37,731 bases of DNA, from positions 1-37,731 of the forward strand of contig CAMWHN010000001.1 of the NCBI GenBank assembly GCA_947174085.1, read 5' to 3'. The notes beneath the pieces are model-generated. The model made no database searches. It had not been told where the DNA came from and was given only the letters and a program-made list of their open reading frames with translations. This document shows, piece after piece, positions 24,877-33,907 of the stretch. A program made the translations under genes and the position numbers. Each line of letters opens with the position of its first letter. The stretch's first letter is position 1. The stretch comes from an uncultured Ruminococcus sp. GTDB lineage: Bacteria > Bacillota > Clostridia > Oscillospirales > Ruminococcaceae.

Positions 24877-26172
24877 TTAAAAGTCTCCTTTTTGTTTCGC
24901 ATATAATTGCTCTATTAATTGCCGAGCAGACCTTGCCGAACGTCCGCTTTTTCTTAAAGCAAAACGTTCAGCTTCTATCGCAAGCGTATTAGAATCTAAT
25001 TCTAATTCATATTGTTTTGCGAGTTGATTCACAATTTCAAGATATAAATTTTTATTCGGCTTATCATATAAAATCTGAATCCCAAATCTTTCTGAAAGCG
25101 AAATAGTTTCCTGAATGGTATCATTTCTGTGAATTTCGTCACCGTCTCTTTGCGAAAACGTCTCACGCACAATATGCCGTCTATTGCTAGTAGCATAAAT
25201 CACAGTATTATGCAATCTTGCAGAAATACTGCCCTCTAAAACGGCTTTTAACGCACTGAAATCATCATCATTTTCTTGAAAACTCAAATCATCAATAAAC
25301 AAAATAAATTTCAATGGATTTTCGCTTAATCCTTCTAATAATTTTGGTAATAAATGCAATTCATTTTTGCTTAATTCAATTAATCTCAAACCCTCGTCAG
25401 CAAATGCATTTGCAACGGCTTTGACAGTCGCAGATTTTCCTGTGCCTGCGTCTCCGTATAATAAAATATTAGATGCTTTTAAGCCATTTAATAAAGCTTT
25501 TGTATTTTCAATTACTTGATTTCTTTGCCATTCATAGCCGATTAAATCACGTAACTGCACAGAATCCGGATATTTCACAGGCTTAAGAACAAAGCCATTT
25601 TCGGCATGATGATCTAATTGCATATGAAACATGTTATAAATCGCATAATCACCATAGCCATGCTTATGAATATTTGCAAACCACTTAAAATAAATTTCTT
25701 GCAAATTAACTAAGTAGTCAGCACGCCATTTTGGAATATCATCTGGTGCATCATCTGGCGGATAATCAGCCATTAAAATATGTTCAATCTCAAAATCATC
25801 CCAATAAGATATAATATGCTCATCTTCAAAAAGCATTTCAGGTGTGACAGAAGCAATTTCGGTCAAAATTTCCAAATCATTTCTAGCTGATTTTTCAATA
25901 TATTTTGGGATTTCTTGTTTTTTTGCAACAAAATATACACATGGATTTTCAAGAGATAATATTTTATTTTTTAAATATTCTGTCCAATTATCCGTATGAC
26001 CAATTTCATATAATGCACTACAGAATTTCGCATGAAATTCTTCTTTTTTTTCAGGAACATATGCATAATGATAAATACACTGTTCAAATGCATGAAAAAC
26101 TTCATCTTGTTTTAATTTACGAAAAACAGATAAGCTATTTAATTTTTTAACTAGTTCCTTTGCATAGCCCAT
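24877..26172 (-). CDS. AAA+ ATPase, DUF815 family
   Basis: A 431-residue protein with an unrecognised N-terminal half and a C-terminal AAA+ module. Walker A is GDAGTGKS at 240-247 and Walker B is LFIDD at 291-295. The downstream RRHIVRE and SLSERFG segments match the sensor/arginine-finger region of DUF815-type ATPases (PF05673), which are widespread in bacteria and lack an assigned role. The ATG is 1 nt after the leuD stop, with GGAAG as ribosome site, so it is the last gene of ilvD-leuC-leuD. No direct link to leucine synthesis is evident. Confidence 0.85.
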   Translation of the reverse strand: MGYAKELVKKLNSLSVFRKLKQDEVFHAFEQCIYHYAYVPEKKEEFHAKFCSALYEIGHTDNWTEYLKNKILSLENPCVYFVAKKQEIPKYIEKSARNDLEILTEIASVTPEMLFEDEHIISYWDDFEIEHILMADYPPDDAPDDIPKWRADYLVNLQEIYFKWFANIHKHGYGDYAIYNMFHMQLDHHAENGFVLKPVKYPDSVQLRDLIGYEWQRNQVIENTKALLNGLKASNILLYGDAGTGKSATVKAVANAFADEGLRLIELSKNELHLLPKLLEGLSENPLKFILFIDDLSFQENDDDFSALKAVLEGSISARLHNTVIYATSNRRHIVRETFSQRDGDEIHRNDTIQETISLSERFGIQILYDKPNKNLYLEIVNQLAKQYELELDSNTLAIEAERFALRKSGRSARSARQLIEQLYAKQKGDF

Positions 26173-26173
26173 A

Positions 26174-26668
26174 TTATTGAATACTTCCGTTTTTAATAGA
26201 TTCTACTAAACCGCCATTTTCAATAATTATCTGAATAAATGCCGGAAATGGCTCAACTTGATAATCTTCCCCAGTCGTCTCATTATGCAAAATGCCGTTA
26301 TTCAAATCAGCCTTAATGATATTACCCTCTGCAATAGCGTCAGACGCTTCTGGAGATTCTACAATTGCAAGACCAATATTAATAGCATTGCGATAAAAAA
26401 TTCTTGCAAAACTTTTCGCAATCACAAGAGAAATGCCACTTGCTTTAATAGCAATAGGCGCATGTTCCCTAGAAGAACCACAGCCAAAATTCCAGCCAGC
26501 AACCATAATATCACCAGTTTGTACACGACTTGTAAAAGTTTTATCTAAATCTTCCATGCAGTGAGAAGCAAGTTCTTTGTGGTCACTCGTATTCAAATAT
26601 CTAGCCGGAATAATTACATCTGTATCAACATTATCACCGTATTTAATTACTTTGCCTGTCATTTCCAT
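26174..26668 (-). CDS. leuD: 3-isopropylmalate dehydratase small subunit LeuD
   Basis: Swivelling domain of isopropylmalate isomerase, which converts 2- to 3-isopropylmalate in leucine synthesis with LeuC. The 164-residue form is the short archaeal/clostridial type. Signatures are DTDVIIPARYLNTSD and NFGCGSSREHAPIA. GAGGAGG lies in the tail of leuC, 10 nt from the ATG. It lies 2 nt after leuC and 1 nt before the DUF815 gene. The subfamily overlaps with homoaconitase-like enzymes; the ilv context favours leucine synthesis. Confidence 0.95.
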   Translation of the reverse strand: MEMTGKVIKYGDNVDTDVIIPARYLNTSDHKELASHCMEDLDKTFTSRVQTGDIMVAGWNFGCGSSREHAPIAIKASGISLVIAKSFARIFYRNAINIGLAIVESPEASDAIAEGNIIKADLNNGILHNETTGEDYQVEPFPAFIQIIIENGGLVESIKNGSIQ

Positions 26669-26670
26669 AA

Positions 26671-27933
26671 TTAAACAACCTCCTCTGGAGCTGAAATTTT
26701 ACCTGTGATAGCACTCGCAGCGGCAACTTCAGGACTAGCTAAATAAATTTCAGAATCTACATGCCCCATTCTACCAATAAAATTTCTATTAGTAGTTGCA
26801 ACCGCACGTTCACCCTCTGCCAGAATGCCCATATAACCACCCAGACAAGGTCCACAAGTCGGTGTAGAAACAACAGCACCACATTCAATAAACGTTTTCA
26901 AATAGCCGGCTTCCATAGCTTCCAGATAAATTTTCTGTGTTGCCGGAATTACAATGCAACGTACATGTTTCGCAACTTTTTTACCCTTCATAATTTCAGC
27001 GGCAACTTTTAAGTCCTGTAATCTGCCGTTAGTACAAGAACCTATTACAACCTGTTGAATTTGAATCTCATCAATTTCATCTAGTGTATGTGTATTTTCC
27101 GGTAAATGCGGGAATGAAACTGTATGTTTAATTTCAGATAAATTAATCTCATAAACTTGCTCATAAACAGCATCTTCATCAGCTTCATAAACAACAGGCT
27201 CTCTATCAGAATGTTCTTTCACATAAGCTTTCGTAATTTCATCAACCGCAAAAATACCATTTTTTGCCCCTGCTTCAATTGCCATATTCGCCATGCAAAG
27301 TCTATCTGCCATGGACAAGCTAGCTAAGCCCTCACCAACAAATTCCATAGATTTATATAACGCACCATCAACGCCAATTTTTCCGATAATATGCAAAATC
27401 ACATCTTTACCGGAAATATATTTATTAAGCTTACCAGTTAAAACAAATTTAATTGCAGACGGCACTTTGAACCAAGCTTTACCAATTGCCATACCGCAAG
27501 CCATATCTGTTGAGCCAACACCTGTTGAAAATGCACCTAATGCACCATAAGTACAAGTATGAGAATCCGCACCAATCACAGCGTCACCAGAAACAACAAG
27601 TCCTTTTTCTGGTAATAATGCGTGTTCAATTCCCATTTGTCCGACATCATAAAAATTTGTAATTTCCTGATTATCACAGAAATCACGGCACATCATGCAC
27701 TGTTGAGCAGCTTTAATATCTTTATTCGGTGCAAAATGATCCATTACCATTGTTACTTTTTGCGTATCAAAAACAGTTTCTTTGCCCATATTCTGAAACG
27801 CTTTAATTGCAACAGGTGAAGTAATATCATTGCCAAGCACTAAATCTAAATTTACTAAAATTAATTGCCCTGCCTCTACACTAGATAATCCAGCATGTTT
27901 TGCCAGAATTTTCTGTGTCATAGTCATACCCAT
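26671..27933 (-). CDS. leuC: 3-isopropylmalate dehydratase large subunit LeuC
   Basis: [4Fe-4S] aconitase-family subunit that acts with LeuD. About 420 residues, the short two-subunit type. Cluster cysteines are in GSCTNGR and in STPTCGPCLGGYMG near the C-terminus. GADSHTCTYGALGAFSTG is also diagnostic. I set the start at the ATG at 27933: a TTG three codons upstream (27942) overlaps the AAAGGA ribosome site region, which is correctly spaced for the ATG. It follows ilvD by ~45 nt and precedes leuD by 2 nt. leuA and leuB are not in the window. Confidence 0.95.
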   Translation of the reverse strand: MGMTMTQKILAKHAGLSSVEAGQLILVNLDLVLGNDITSPVAIKAFQNMGKETVFDTQKVTMVMDHFAPNKDIKAAQQCMMCRDFCDNQEITNFYDVGQMGIEHALLPEKGLVVSGDAVIGADSHTCTYGALGAFSTGVGSTDMACGMAIGKAWFKVPSAIKFVLTGKLNKYISGKDVILHIIGKIGVDGALYKSMEFVGEGLASLSMADRLCMANMAIEAGAKNGIFAVDEITKAYVKEHSDREPVVYEADEDAVYEQVYEINLSEIKHTVSFPHLPENTHTLDEIDEIQIQQVVIGSCTNGRLQDLKVAAEIMKGKKVAKHVRCIVIPATQKIYLEAMEAGYLKTFIECGAVVSTPTCGPCLGGYMGILAEGERAVATTNRNFIGRMGHVDSEIYLASPEVAAASAITGKISAPEEVV

Positions 27934-27977
27934 GTTTATCAATCCTTTCTTAATTATTTATATTTTATATTATTAAA

Positions 27978-29639
27978 TTAATCATTCATAATTGCGCCTT
28001 TATCCGCAGAAGAAACTAATTTTGCATAGCGTTTCAAATAGCCTGTAATATTATTTTTAATTTTAATTTCTGTGCAAGCTTTCCGTTTTTCAATTTCTTC
28101 GTCAGATACAAGTAATTTAATACTATAATTCGGAATATCAATTGCAATTCTATCGCCGTCCTGTACATAGGCAATTAAACCACCACGCACAGCTTCTGGT
28201 GAAATATGTCCAATTGCCGCACCTCTTGTTGCTCCGGAAAATCTACCATCTGTAATTAGAGCAACTTCTTTGTCAAGTCCCATACCTGCAATAGCAGAAG
28301 TTGGAGATAACATTTCACGCATTCCAGGACCACCGGAAGGACCTTCATAGCGAATTACAACTACATCACCAGAAACAATTTTTCCGGCATAAATCGCAGA
28401 AATAGCTTCTTCCTCGCTGTCAAATACTTTTGCAGTACCTTCATGCTTCAGCATTTCGGGCGCAACAGCACTACGCTTTACAACACAGCCGTCTGGTGCA
28501 AGATTACCACGCAAAACTGCAATCCCACCTGTTTCACTATAGGGATTTTCTACAGGTCTAATTACTTCTGGATTACGATTCACACAGCCTTGAATGTTTT
28601 CGCCAAGCGTTTTTCCAGTAACTGTCATCACATCTGTATGAATTAAATTTTTCTTAGCCAATTCATTCAGGACAGCATAAACACCACCAGCTTCATCTAA
28701 TTGTTCCATATAAGTATGTCCAGCAGGTGCTAAATGACATAAATTAGGTGTTTTTGCACTAATCTGATTTGCAATATCCAAATTAATTTCCACATCACAT
28801 TCATGTGCAATCGCCGGCAAATGTAACATACTATTTGTAGAACAACCCAGAGCCATATCTGCTGTCAAAGCATTCTGGAATGCTTTTTCTGTCATAATAT
28901 CACGAGGACGAATATTTTTGCGATATAATTCCATCACTTGCATACCAGCATGTTTTGCCAATTCAATTCTTTTAGAATATACTGCCGGAATTGTGCCATT
29001 TCCTTGTAAGCCCATGCCTAATACTTCCGTTAAGCAGTTATGAGAATTTGCTGTATACATACCGGAACAACTTCCGCATGTTGGACATGCATTTAATTCA
29101 TAATCGCATAATTTTTCTTCGTCAATTTTACCTGCCTTATAAGACCCAACAGCTTCAAACATACTAGATAGACTAGTTCGCTTGCCGTCAACATGACCAG
29201 CAAGCATAGGTCCACCACTTACAAAAATAGTCGGGATATTTACTCTTGCAGCTGCCATTAATAATCCTGGTACATTTTTGTCACAGTTTGGAATCATGAC
29301 TAATGCATCAAAAGCATGTGCTAAAGCCATTGCTTCCGTAGAATCCGCAATTAAATCTCTTGTTACAAGAGAATATTTCATACCTTTATGACCCATAGCA
29401 ATACCATCACAGACAGCAATTGCGGGAAATACAATTGGTGTACCGCCTGCCATAGCAACGCCTAATTTGACAGCTTCTGTAATTTTATCAAGATTCATAT
29501 GACCAGGGACAATTTCATTATAAGAACTAACAATTCCCACAAGTGGACGTTCCATTTCTTCCTTTGTCAAGCCCAGTGCATGCAATAAAGAACGCTGTGG
29601 CGCACAATGCGCACCTGAAACACTTGTATCAAATACCAT
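27978..29639 (-). CDS. ilvD: Dihydroxy-acid dehydratase IlvD
   Basis: Fe-S enzyme that dehydrates the dihydroxy acids to 2-oxoisovalerate and 2-oxo-3-methylvalerate, third step of Val/Ile synthesis. The 553-residue length is standard. Cluster-binding and active-site stretches are visible: NCDKNVPGLLMAAAR, ACPTCGSCSGMYTANSHNC, and the C-terminal GPSGGPGMREML and TDGRFSGATRG. GAGG lies ~9 nt from the ATG. It is preceded by a long palindrome after ilvC and followed by leuCD. No convincing separate promoter was seen. Confidence 0.97.
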   Translation of the reverse strand: MVFDTSVSGAHCAPQRSLLHALGLTKEEMERPLVGIVSSYNEIVPGHMNLDKITEAVKLGVAMAGGTPIVFPAIAVCDGIAMGHKGMKYSLVTRDLIADSTEAMALAHAFDALVMIPNCDKNVPGLLMAAARVNIPTIFVSGGPMLAGHVDGKRTSLSSMFEAVGSYKAGKIDEEKLCDYELNACPTCGSCSGMYTANSHNCLTEVLGMGLQGNGTIPAVYSKRIELAKHAGMQVMELYRKNIRPRDIMTEKAFQNALTADMALGCSTNSMLHLPAIAHECDVEINLDIANQISAKTPNLCHLAPAGHTYMEQLDEAGGVYAVLNELAKKNLIHTDVMTVTGKTLGENIQGCVNRNPEVIRPVENPYSETGGIAVLRGNLAPDGCVVKRSAVAPEMLKHEGTAKVFDSEEEAISAIYAGKIVSGDVVVIRYEGPSGGPGMREMLSPTSAIAGMGLDKEVALITDGRFSGATRGAAIGHISPEAVRGGLIAYVQDGDRIAIDIPNYSIKLLVSDEEIEKRKACTEIKIKNNITGYLKRYAKLVSSADKGAIMND

Positions 29640-29683
29640 ATTATCAACCTCATTTTATATTTATCAGCATTTATATATAGCAA

Positions 29684-29709
29684 GATAATCCCGAAAATTC
29701 GGGATTATC
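29684..29709 (-). terminator. 26-bp perfect palindrome between ilvC and ilvD
   Basis: GATAATCCCGAA (29684-29695) and TTCGGGATTATC (29698-29709) form a perfect 12-bp stem around two A residues, 25 nt after the ilvC stop. On the - strand it is followed by TTGCTATATATAAA, not a clean T-run. It may be a partial terminator or a 3'-end stabiliser that separates ilvC expression from ilvD-leuCD. Confidence 0.6.
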
Positions 29710-29734
29710 TCACGACAAAAACAACTAAAAATTA

Positions 29735-30760
29735 TTAGTTATTAATTAATTTATCATCTTCGCTGTTCCAGCTATATAACTTACGAATTTCCTTGCCAAC
29801 AACTTCAGCAGGATGTTCTGCATGTAATTTACGCATAGCCTTGAAATGTACTTGATTTCCAGCATCGGACATCTCCAACAAAAATTCTTTTGCAAAAGAA
29901 CCGTCTTGAATATCAGCCAGAACTTGTTTCATAGCCTTTTTAGTTTCTTCTGCAATCACCTTAGGACCAGTGATATAATCACCATATTCAGCTGTATTAG
30001 AAACAGAATAACGCATACCCTCAAAACCAGACTGATAAATCAAATCAACAATTAATTTCACTTCATGAATGCACTCAAAATATGCATTTCTAGCATCATA
30101 ACCAGCTTCTGTCAACGTTTCAAAACCTGCTTGCATTAATGCACAAATACCGCCACAAAGTACAGCTTGTTCACCGAACAAGTCAGTTTCTGTTTCAGTT
30201 CTGAAAGTTGTTTCCAGAACGCCTGCACGACTTCCGCCGATACCATCAGCATATGCCAGACCAATTTCTTGTGCATCGCCTGTTGCGTCCTGATGAACAG
30301 CAATTAAACAAGGCGTACCCTTGCCAGCTTGATATTCAGAACGTACTGTATGACCTGGAGCTTTTGGTGCAATCATAATAACATTTACATCTGCTGGAGG
30401 AACAATGCAACCAAAATGAATATTAAAACCATGTGCAAATGCAAGTGTCTTGCCTGCTGTCAAATATGGCTTAATTTCAGATTCATATAAAGCTTTCTGC
30501 TTTTCGTCTGGAATTAAAATCATGATAACATCAGCAATTTGAGCAGCTTCTGCTGTTGTCATAACTTTTAAGCCCTGTTTTTCAGCTTTTGCCCAGCTCT
30601 TGCTTCCTTCGTAAAGACCTACAACAACATTGACACCGCTTTCTTGCAAATTCAGTGCATGTGCATGACCCTGTGAACCGTAACCAATAATTGCAACGGT
30701 TTTGCCATCTAATTTCTGGATATTACAATCCTGCTGATAAAAAATCTTTGCTTCTGCCAT
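29735..30760 (-). CDS. ilvC: Ketol-acid reductoisomerase IlvC
   Basis: NADPH- and Mg-dependent isomeroreductase, second common step of Val/Ile synthesis. The class I (short) enzyme is 341 residues from the ATG at 30760. Visible are the Rossmann loop IGYGSQGHAHALNL, the AFAHGFNIHFG segment and the knotted C-terminal domain with DLFGEQAVLCGG and the second metal site around EVKLIVDLIYQ. A TTG two codons upstream (30766) also fits the AAGGAG site, but the MAEAKIFY start agrees better with the family. It has its own strong promoter, so it is at least partly independent of ilvBN. Confidence 0.97.
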   Translation of the reverse strand: MAEAKIFYQQDCNIQKLDGKTVAIIGYGSQGHAHALNLQESGVNVVVGLYEGSKSWAKAEKQGLKVMTTAEAAQIADVIMILIPDEKQKALYESEIKPYLTAGKTLAFAHGFNIHFGCIVPPADVNVIMIAPKAPGHTVRSEYQAGKGTPCLIAVHQDATGDAQEIGLAYADGIGGSRAGVLETTFRTETETDLFGEQAVLCGGICALMQAGFETLTEAGYDARNAYFECIHEVKLIVDLIYQSGFEGMRYSVSNTAEYGDYITGPKVIAEETKKAMKQVLADIQDGSFAKEFLLEMSDAGNQVHFKAMRKLHAEHPAEVVGKEIRKLYSWNSEDDKLINN

Positions 30761-30842
30761 TTTCAAAAAAACTCCTTTTTTAAAAAATTAAAATATATTC
30801 GCTGTGTGTACCACGGCTTAATATCTCACATCAAACAAACTT

Positions 30843-30871
30843 ATTATAGCACAGTCTCTAATATTTGTCAA
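30843..30871 (-). promoter_or_regulatory. Promoter of ilvC
   Basis: On the - strand, TTGACA (30866-30871), a 17-bp spacer and TATAAT (30843-30848) preceded by TGC make a perfect-consensus extended -10 promoter. A 7-bp inverted repeat, ACGGCTT (30813-30819) and AAGCCGT (30870-30876), brackets it; its outer copy overlaps the -35 edge. Confidence 0.85.
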
Positions 30872-30939
30872 GCCGTATGTAAAAAAATATCCATTTTTTT
30901 TTTGCTGAAACTTTGCCCAACGAAATGAAATTTATATAA

Positions 30940-31530
30940 CTACATCATTATTTTTTCATTTGCATGTGCATAGAAAATTATTTTTGGATTATAGCGCATA
31001 ACAAGCTTCCAATCATCTTCAAGCTTTGTGTTTTTCTCGTAAGCATCAAGATAGTCTATTGGCTCTAAATCTCCAACAAAACAAAAGCCATTATCTAAAA
31101 TCAGAGATATACTGTCCTTGCTATGACTTGGAGTAGATAATATTTCACCCTCTATTCCCATGCTGTGAAGAAAAGCTCTACTTTCTTCACACTTAATCAA
31201 AAAAGCTTTTTTCTCATTGATAGGTGTATATTTTATATTATCCCTGTTAAATATCTCATCAGAAAAATGGACATATTCAATTTGGGTATCTATCAGCAAA
31301 AGATTTATCCCAAATTCCATAAGCTCACTAATAAGCCCTATATGGTCTGGGTGATAATGTGTTGCTAAAACATAAGTGATATCACTTAGTTTAATACGAT
31401 TCTTTTTTAGTTGTTTGTAAAATAAGGGCAATGTACCTGCATAATCAGTATCAATCAGTAAATTTCCGCTTGTTCCACGAATGAAAAAAGTATTCGTATT
31501 ACCATATTTTAATTTACTTATCAAACACAC
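30940..31530 (-). CDS. MBL-fold metallo-hydrolase
   Basis: A 196-residue metallo-beta-lactamase-fold hydrolase. The zinc ligands are all visible: THYHPDHIG (H58, H60, D62, H63), H136 in TPSHSKDS, D154 in FVGDLEP and H189 in YAHAN. This is the dinuclear arrangement typical of glyoxalase-II-like and related hydrolases; the substrate cannot be told. The start is GTG, with AAGGGG just upstream. It follows ilvN by 31 nt on the same strand and lies before the ilvC promoter, so it is probably the third gene of the ilvBN transcript. Confidence 0.85.
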   Translation of the reverse strand: MCLISKLKYGNTNTFFIRGTSGNLLIDTDYAGTLPLFYKQLKKNRIKLSDITYVLATHYHPDHIGLISELMEFGINLLLIDTQIEYVHFSDEIFNRDNIKYTPINEKKAFLIKCEESRAFLHSMGIEGEILSTPSHSKDSISLILDNGFCFVGDLEPIDYLDAYEKNTKLEDDWKLVMRYNPKIIFYAHANEKIMM

Positions 31531-31561
31531 TGCCCCTTTTAACTGCTACTTATGTGAATTT

Positions 31562-32071
31562 TTAAAGACTTGTTTCGCTATTTAAATAACTGCAACCTCT
31601 TTCAATTGCCACAACACCAGTACGACACATTTCTAAAATGCCTAACGGCTCTACTAAAGCAATAAAAGCTTCAATCTTAGAAGTTTCACCTGTAATTTCC
31701 ACACAAAGTGTATTCGGCGAAAAATCGACAATTTTAGAACGGAAAATATCAACTGCTGATAAAATTTCCTGTCTTGTATCAGGTTTATTTCTTAATTTAA
31801 TCAACGCAAGTTCACGATAAACGCTTTTTTCACGTTCCATGACTTTAACTTCTTTCACATTATAAAGCTTTTTCAATTGCTTGATAATCTGATGACAGAT
31901 ATTATCATCACCAGTCAATGAAATCGTAATTCTGGAATAATCATGATTTTCTGTTTCACTCACAGTCAAGCTGTCAATATTAAATCCTCTGCGATTAAAC
32001 ATGCTAGCAACTCTTGTTAAAATACCGGGTTGATTTTCTACCAAAATTGCAATCACAAAACGTTCCATCAA
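31562..32071 (-). CDS. ilvN: Acetolactate synthase small (regulatory) subunit
   Basis: Regulatory subunit that binds valine and activates the catalytic subunit. The 169-residue protein starts with an ACT domain (FVIAILVENQPGILTRVASMF, 5-25) followed by the C-terminal domain common to the family (ALIKLRNKPDTRQEI). The length and architecture match the ~160-residue bacterial IlvH/IlvN. The start overlaps the ilvB stop by 4 nt. It is called ilvH in some organisms. Confidence 0.96.
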   Translation of the reverse strand: MMERFVIAILVENQPGILTRVASMFNRRGFNIDSLTVSETENHDYSRITISLTGDDNICHQIIKQLKKLYNVKEVKVMEREKSVYRELALIKLRNKPDTRQEILSAVDIFRSKIVDFSPNTLCVEITGETSKIEAFIALVEPLGILEMCRTGVVAIERGCSYLNSETSL

Positions 32072-33750
32072 ATATCGCTCCTTTCTGTGATAATATCTTC
32101 AATACAGCCACCTGGTGGGAGCATTGGTAATACAAATTCATCTTGATAAATTCTAACATCAATTAATACTGGTGCATTTTCGGAAAATGCTTTTTCAATC
32201 ACTGCCGGCATGTCAGCAAGTTCCGTAATTCTATAGCCTTTCATGCCGAATGCGTCCGCAAGTTTTACAAAATCTGTTTTTCTGCTATGCAAATCTGTAT
32301 TAGAATAATGCTTTTCAAAAAATAAAGTCTGCCATTGACGAACCATGCCTAATACTTGATTATTCATGATAACAATCACAACTGGAATATTTTCTGTTGT
32401 TATAGTGGCAAGTTCATTCAGATTCATGCCAAAACTGCCATCACCTGTAAATAAAATAGTTTTTTTGCCAGTAGCCTTCGCTGAACCAATCGCCGCACCA
32501 AGACCAAAGCCCATTGTTCCTAAACCGCCACTAGAGATAAACGTTCTGGAATTTTGGAACGGATAAAACTGCGCAACCCACATTTGATGTTGTCCAACGT
32601 CTGTAACAATTGGTGTATCAGAATCTGCATGTTTTGCAACTTCCTGAATTAATGCATATGGTGTAATTCTATCTGTTGCAGTTACACGCTTGAATTGTTC
32701 AGCTTCTAAAGCTTTTAATTCTGCAATTCTTGCATTCCAATTGGGGTGTTGTTTTTCTGGAACAGCTTCTAACAAACGTTGCAATGCATTTTTTATATCA
32801 CATTCCATGCCAAGTACAACATTAACATTTTTATTTAATTCTGCGCCGTCTGCGTCAATATGAATAATTTTCGCTCTACGGGCATATTTTGCAACGTTGC
32901 CAGTTGCACGGTCACTAAATCTAGCACCAATTGTAATAATTAAATCTGCTTCGTCTTGCGCAACACTAGAGGCATAATGTCCATGCATACCCTCCATACC
33001 CAAATATCTTGGGTGACTCACCGGAACAGCAGACAAACCCATCATTGTGCAACCAATTGGCGCATCAATTTTATCTGCCAAAGCACAAAGTTCTTCACTG
33101 ACATTTGCTGTGACAGCTCCACCGCCAAAATAAATATACGGCTTTTCTGCTTCTGCAATCATGTTGACAGCAAGTGCAATTTTTTCATCTTTGGCTAATT
33201 TCTGTGTTTTTTTCTCTACAACTGGACAAGCATTATATTCAAATTTTGCAATTTGAACATCTTTCGGAATATCTACCAAAACAGGACCGGGGCGACCAGA
33301 TTTGGCAATTGCAAACGCTTCCCGAATGGTGTCAGCTAGTTTATCAACAGATTTTACTAAAAAATTATGCTTTGTAATTGGCAAAGTCACACCTGTAATA
33401 TCCACTTCCTGAAAACTATCTCTGCCAATTAAGCTATTCGGCACGTTACCAGTAATTGCGACTACAGGAATAGAATCCAAATAAGCTGTTGCAAGTCCTG
33501 TAACAAGATTTGTTGCACCGGGTCCTGACGTTGCAATTACAACGCCTACTTCTCCACTTGCTCTTGCATAGCCGTCAGCGGCATGTGATGCACCTTGTTC
33601 ATGTGCAGTTAAAATATGTTCAATACGGTCACGATATTCATATAATGCATCATACAAATTAATAACCTGTCCTCCAGGGTAGCCGAATACAGTTTTTGTT
33701 CCCTGTTCAATCAGTGTTTCTACAACGATTTCTGCGCCTGATAATATCAT
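32068..33750 (-). CDS. ilvB: Acetolactate synthase large (catalytic) subunit
   Basis: ThDP-dependent enzyme that condenses pyruvate with pyruvate or 2-oxobutyrate. The ThDP glutamate region is HEQGASHAADGYARASG, and the diphosphate-binding motif runs from GDGSFGMNLNELAT to the downstream NN. A frame runs up to a TTG at 33801, but that would start only ~12 nt after the expected transcription start. AAAGGA is well spaced for the ATG at 33750 (560 residues, MILSGAEIVVETL) and abuts the ATG at 33759, so I choose 33750. First gene of ilvB-ilvN-MBL. Confidence 0.96.
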   Translation of the reverse strand: MILSGAEIVVETLIEQGTKTVFGYPGGQVINLYDALYEYRDRIEHILTAHEQGASHAADGYARASGEVGVVIATSGPGATNLVTGLATAYLDSIPVVAITGNVPNSLIGRDSFQEVDITGVTLPITKHNFLVKSVDKLADTIREAFAIAKSGRPGPVLVDIPKDVQIAKFEYNACPVVEKKTQKLAKDEKIALAVNMIAEAEKPYIYFGGGAVTANVSEELCALADKIDAPIGCTMMGLSAVPVSHPRYLGMEGMHGHYASSVAQDEADLIITIGARFSDRATGNVAKYARRAKIIHIDADGAELNKNVNVVLGMECDIKNALQRLLEAVPEKQHPNWNARIAELKALEAEQFKRVTATDRITPYALIQEVAKHADSDTPIVTDVGQHQMWVAQFYPFQNSRTFISSGGLGTMGFGLGAAIGSAKATGKKTILFTGDGSFGMNLNELATITTENIPVVIVIMNNQVLGMVRQWQTLFFEKHYSNTDLHSRKTDFVKLADAFGMKGYRITELADMPAVIEKAFSENAPVLIDVRIYQDEFVLPMLPPGGCIEDIITERSDI

Positions 33751-33819
33751 GCTTTTCATTCCTTTCTTTTTTTGAGTAGAAAGCCTATGCAATCTTATCA
33801 AAAATGATTCTTATTTTCT

Positions 33820-33848
33820 ATTATAGCACGTTTAGAATAGCAAGTCAA
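33820..33848 (-). promoter_or_regulatory. Promoter of ilvB-ilvN
   Basis: On the - strand, TTGACT (33843-33848), a 17-bp spacer and TATAAT (33820-33825) preceded by TGC. The predicted leader to the ilvB ATG is ~60 nt, leaving no room for a T-box. A partial AATTTTC half-site lies upstream but is not convincing as a CodY box. Confidence 0.8.
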
Positions 33849-33907
33849 GCAAATATTTTAAATTTTCGATTCTGCACAAGTTTTAACATAATGATTCGTC
33901 AAAATAA

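Noticed and set aside
30790..30830. GTGGTAC in the ilvC leader, resembling the T-box core
   Set aside because: The leader from the consensus promoter is only ~75 nt; there is no stem I, specifier loop or terminator. Coincidental match.
33801..33849. TTG at 33801 as start of ilvB, and a CodY box upstream
   Set aside because: The TTG would start ~12 nt after the predicted transcription start with no ribosome site. The AATTTTC half-site lacks its second half.
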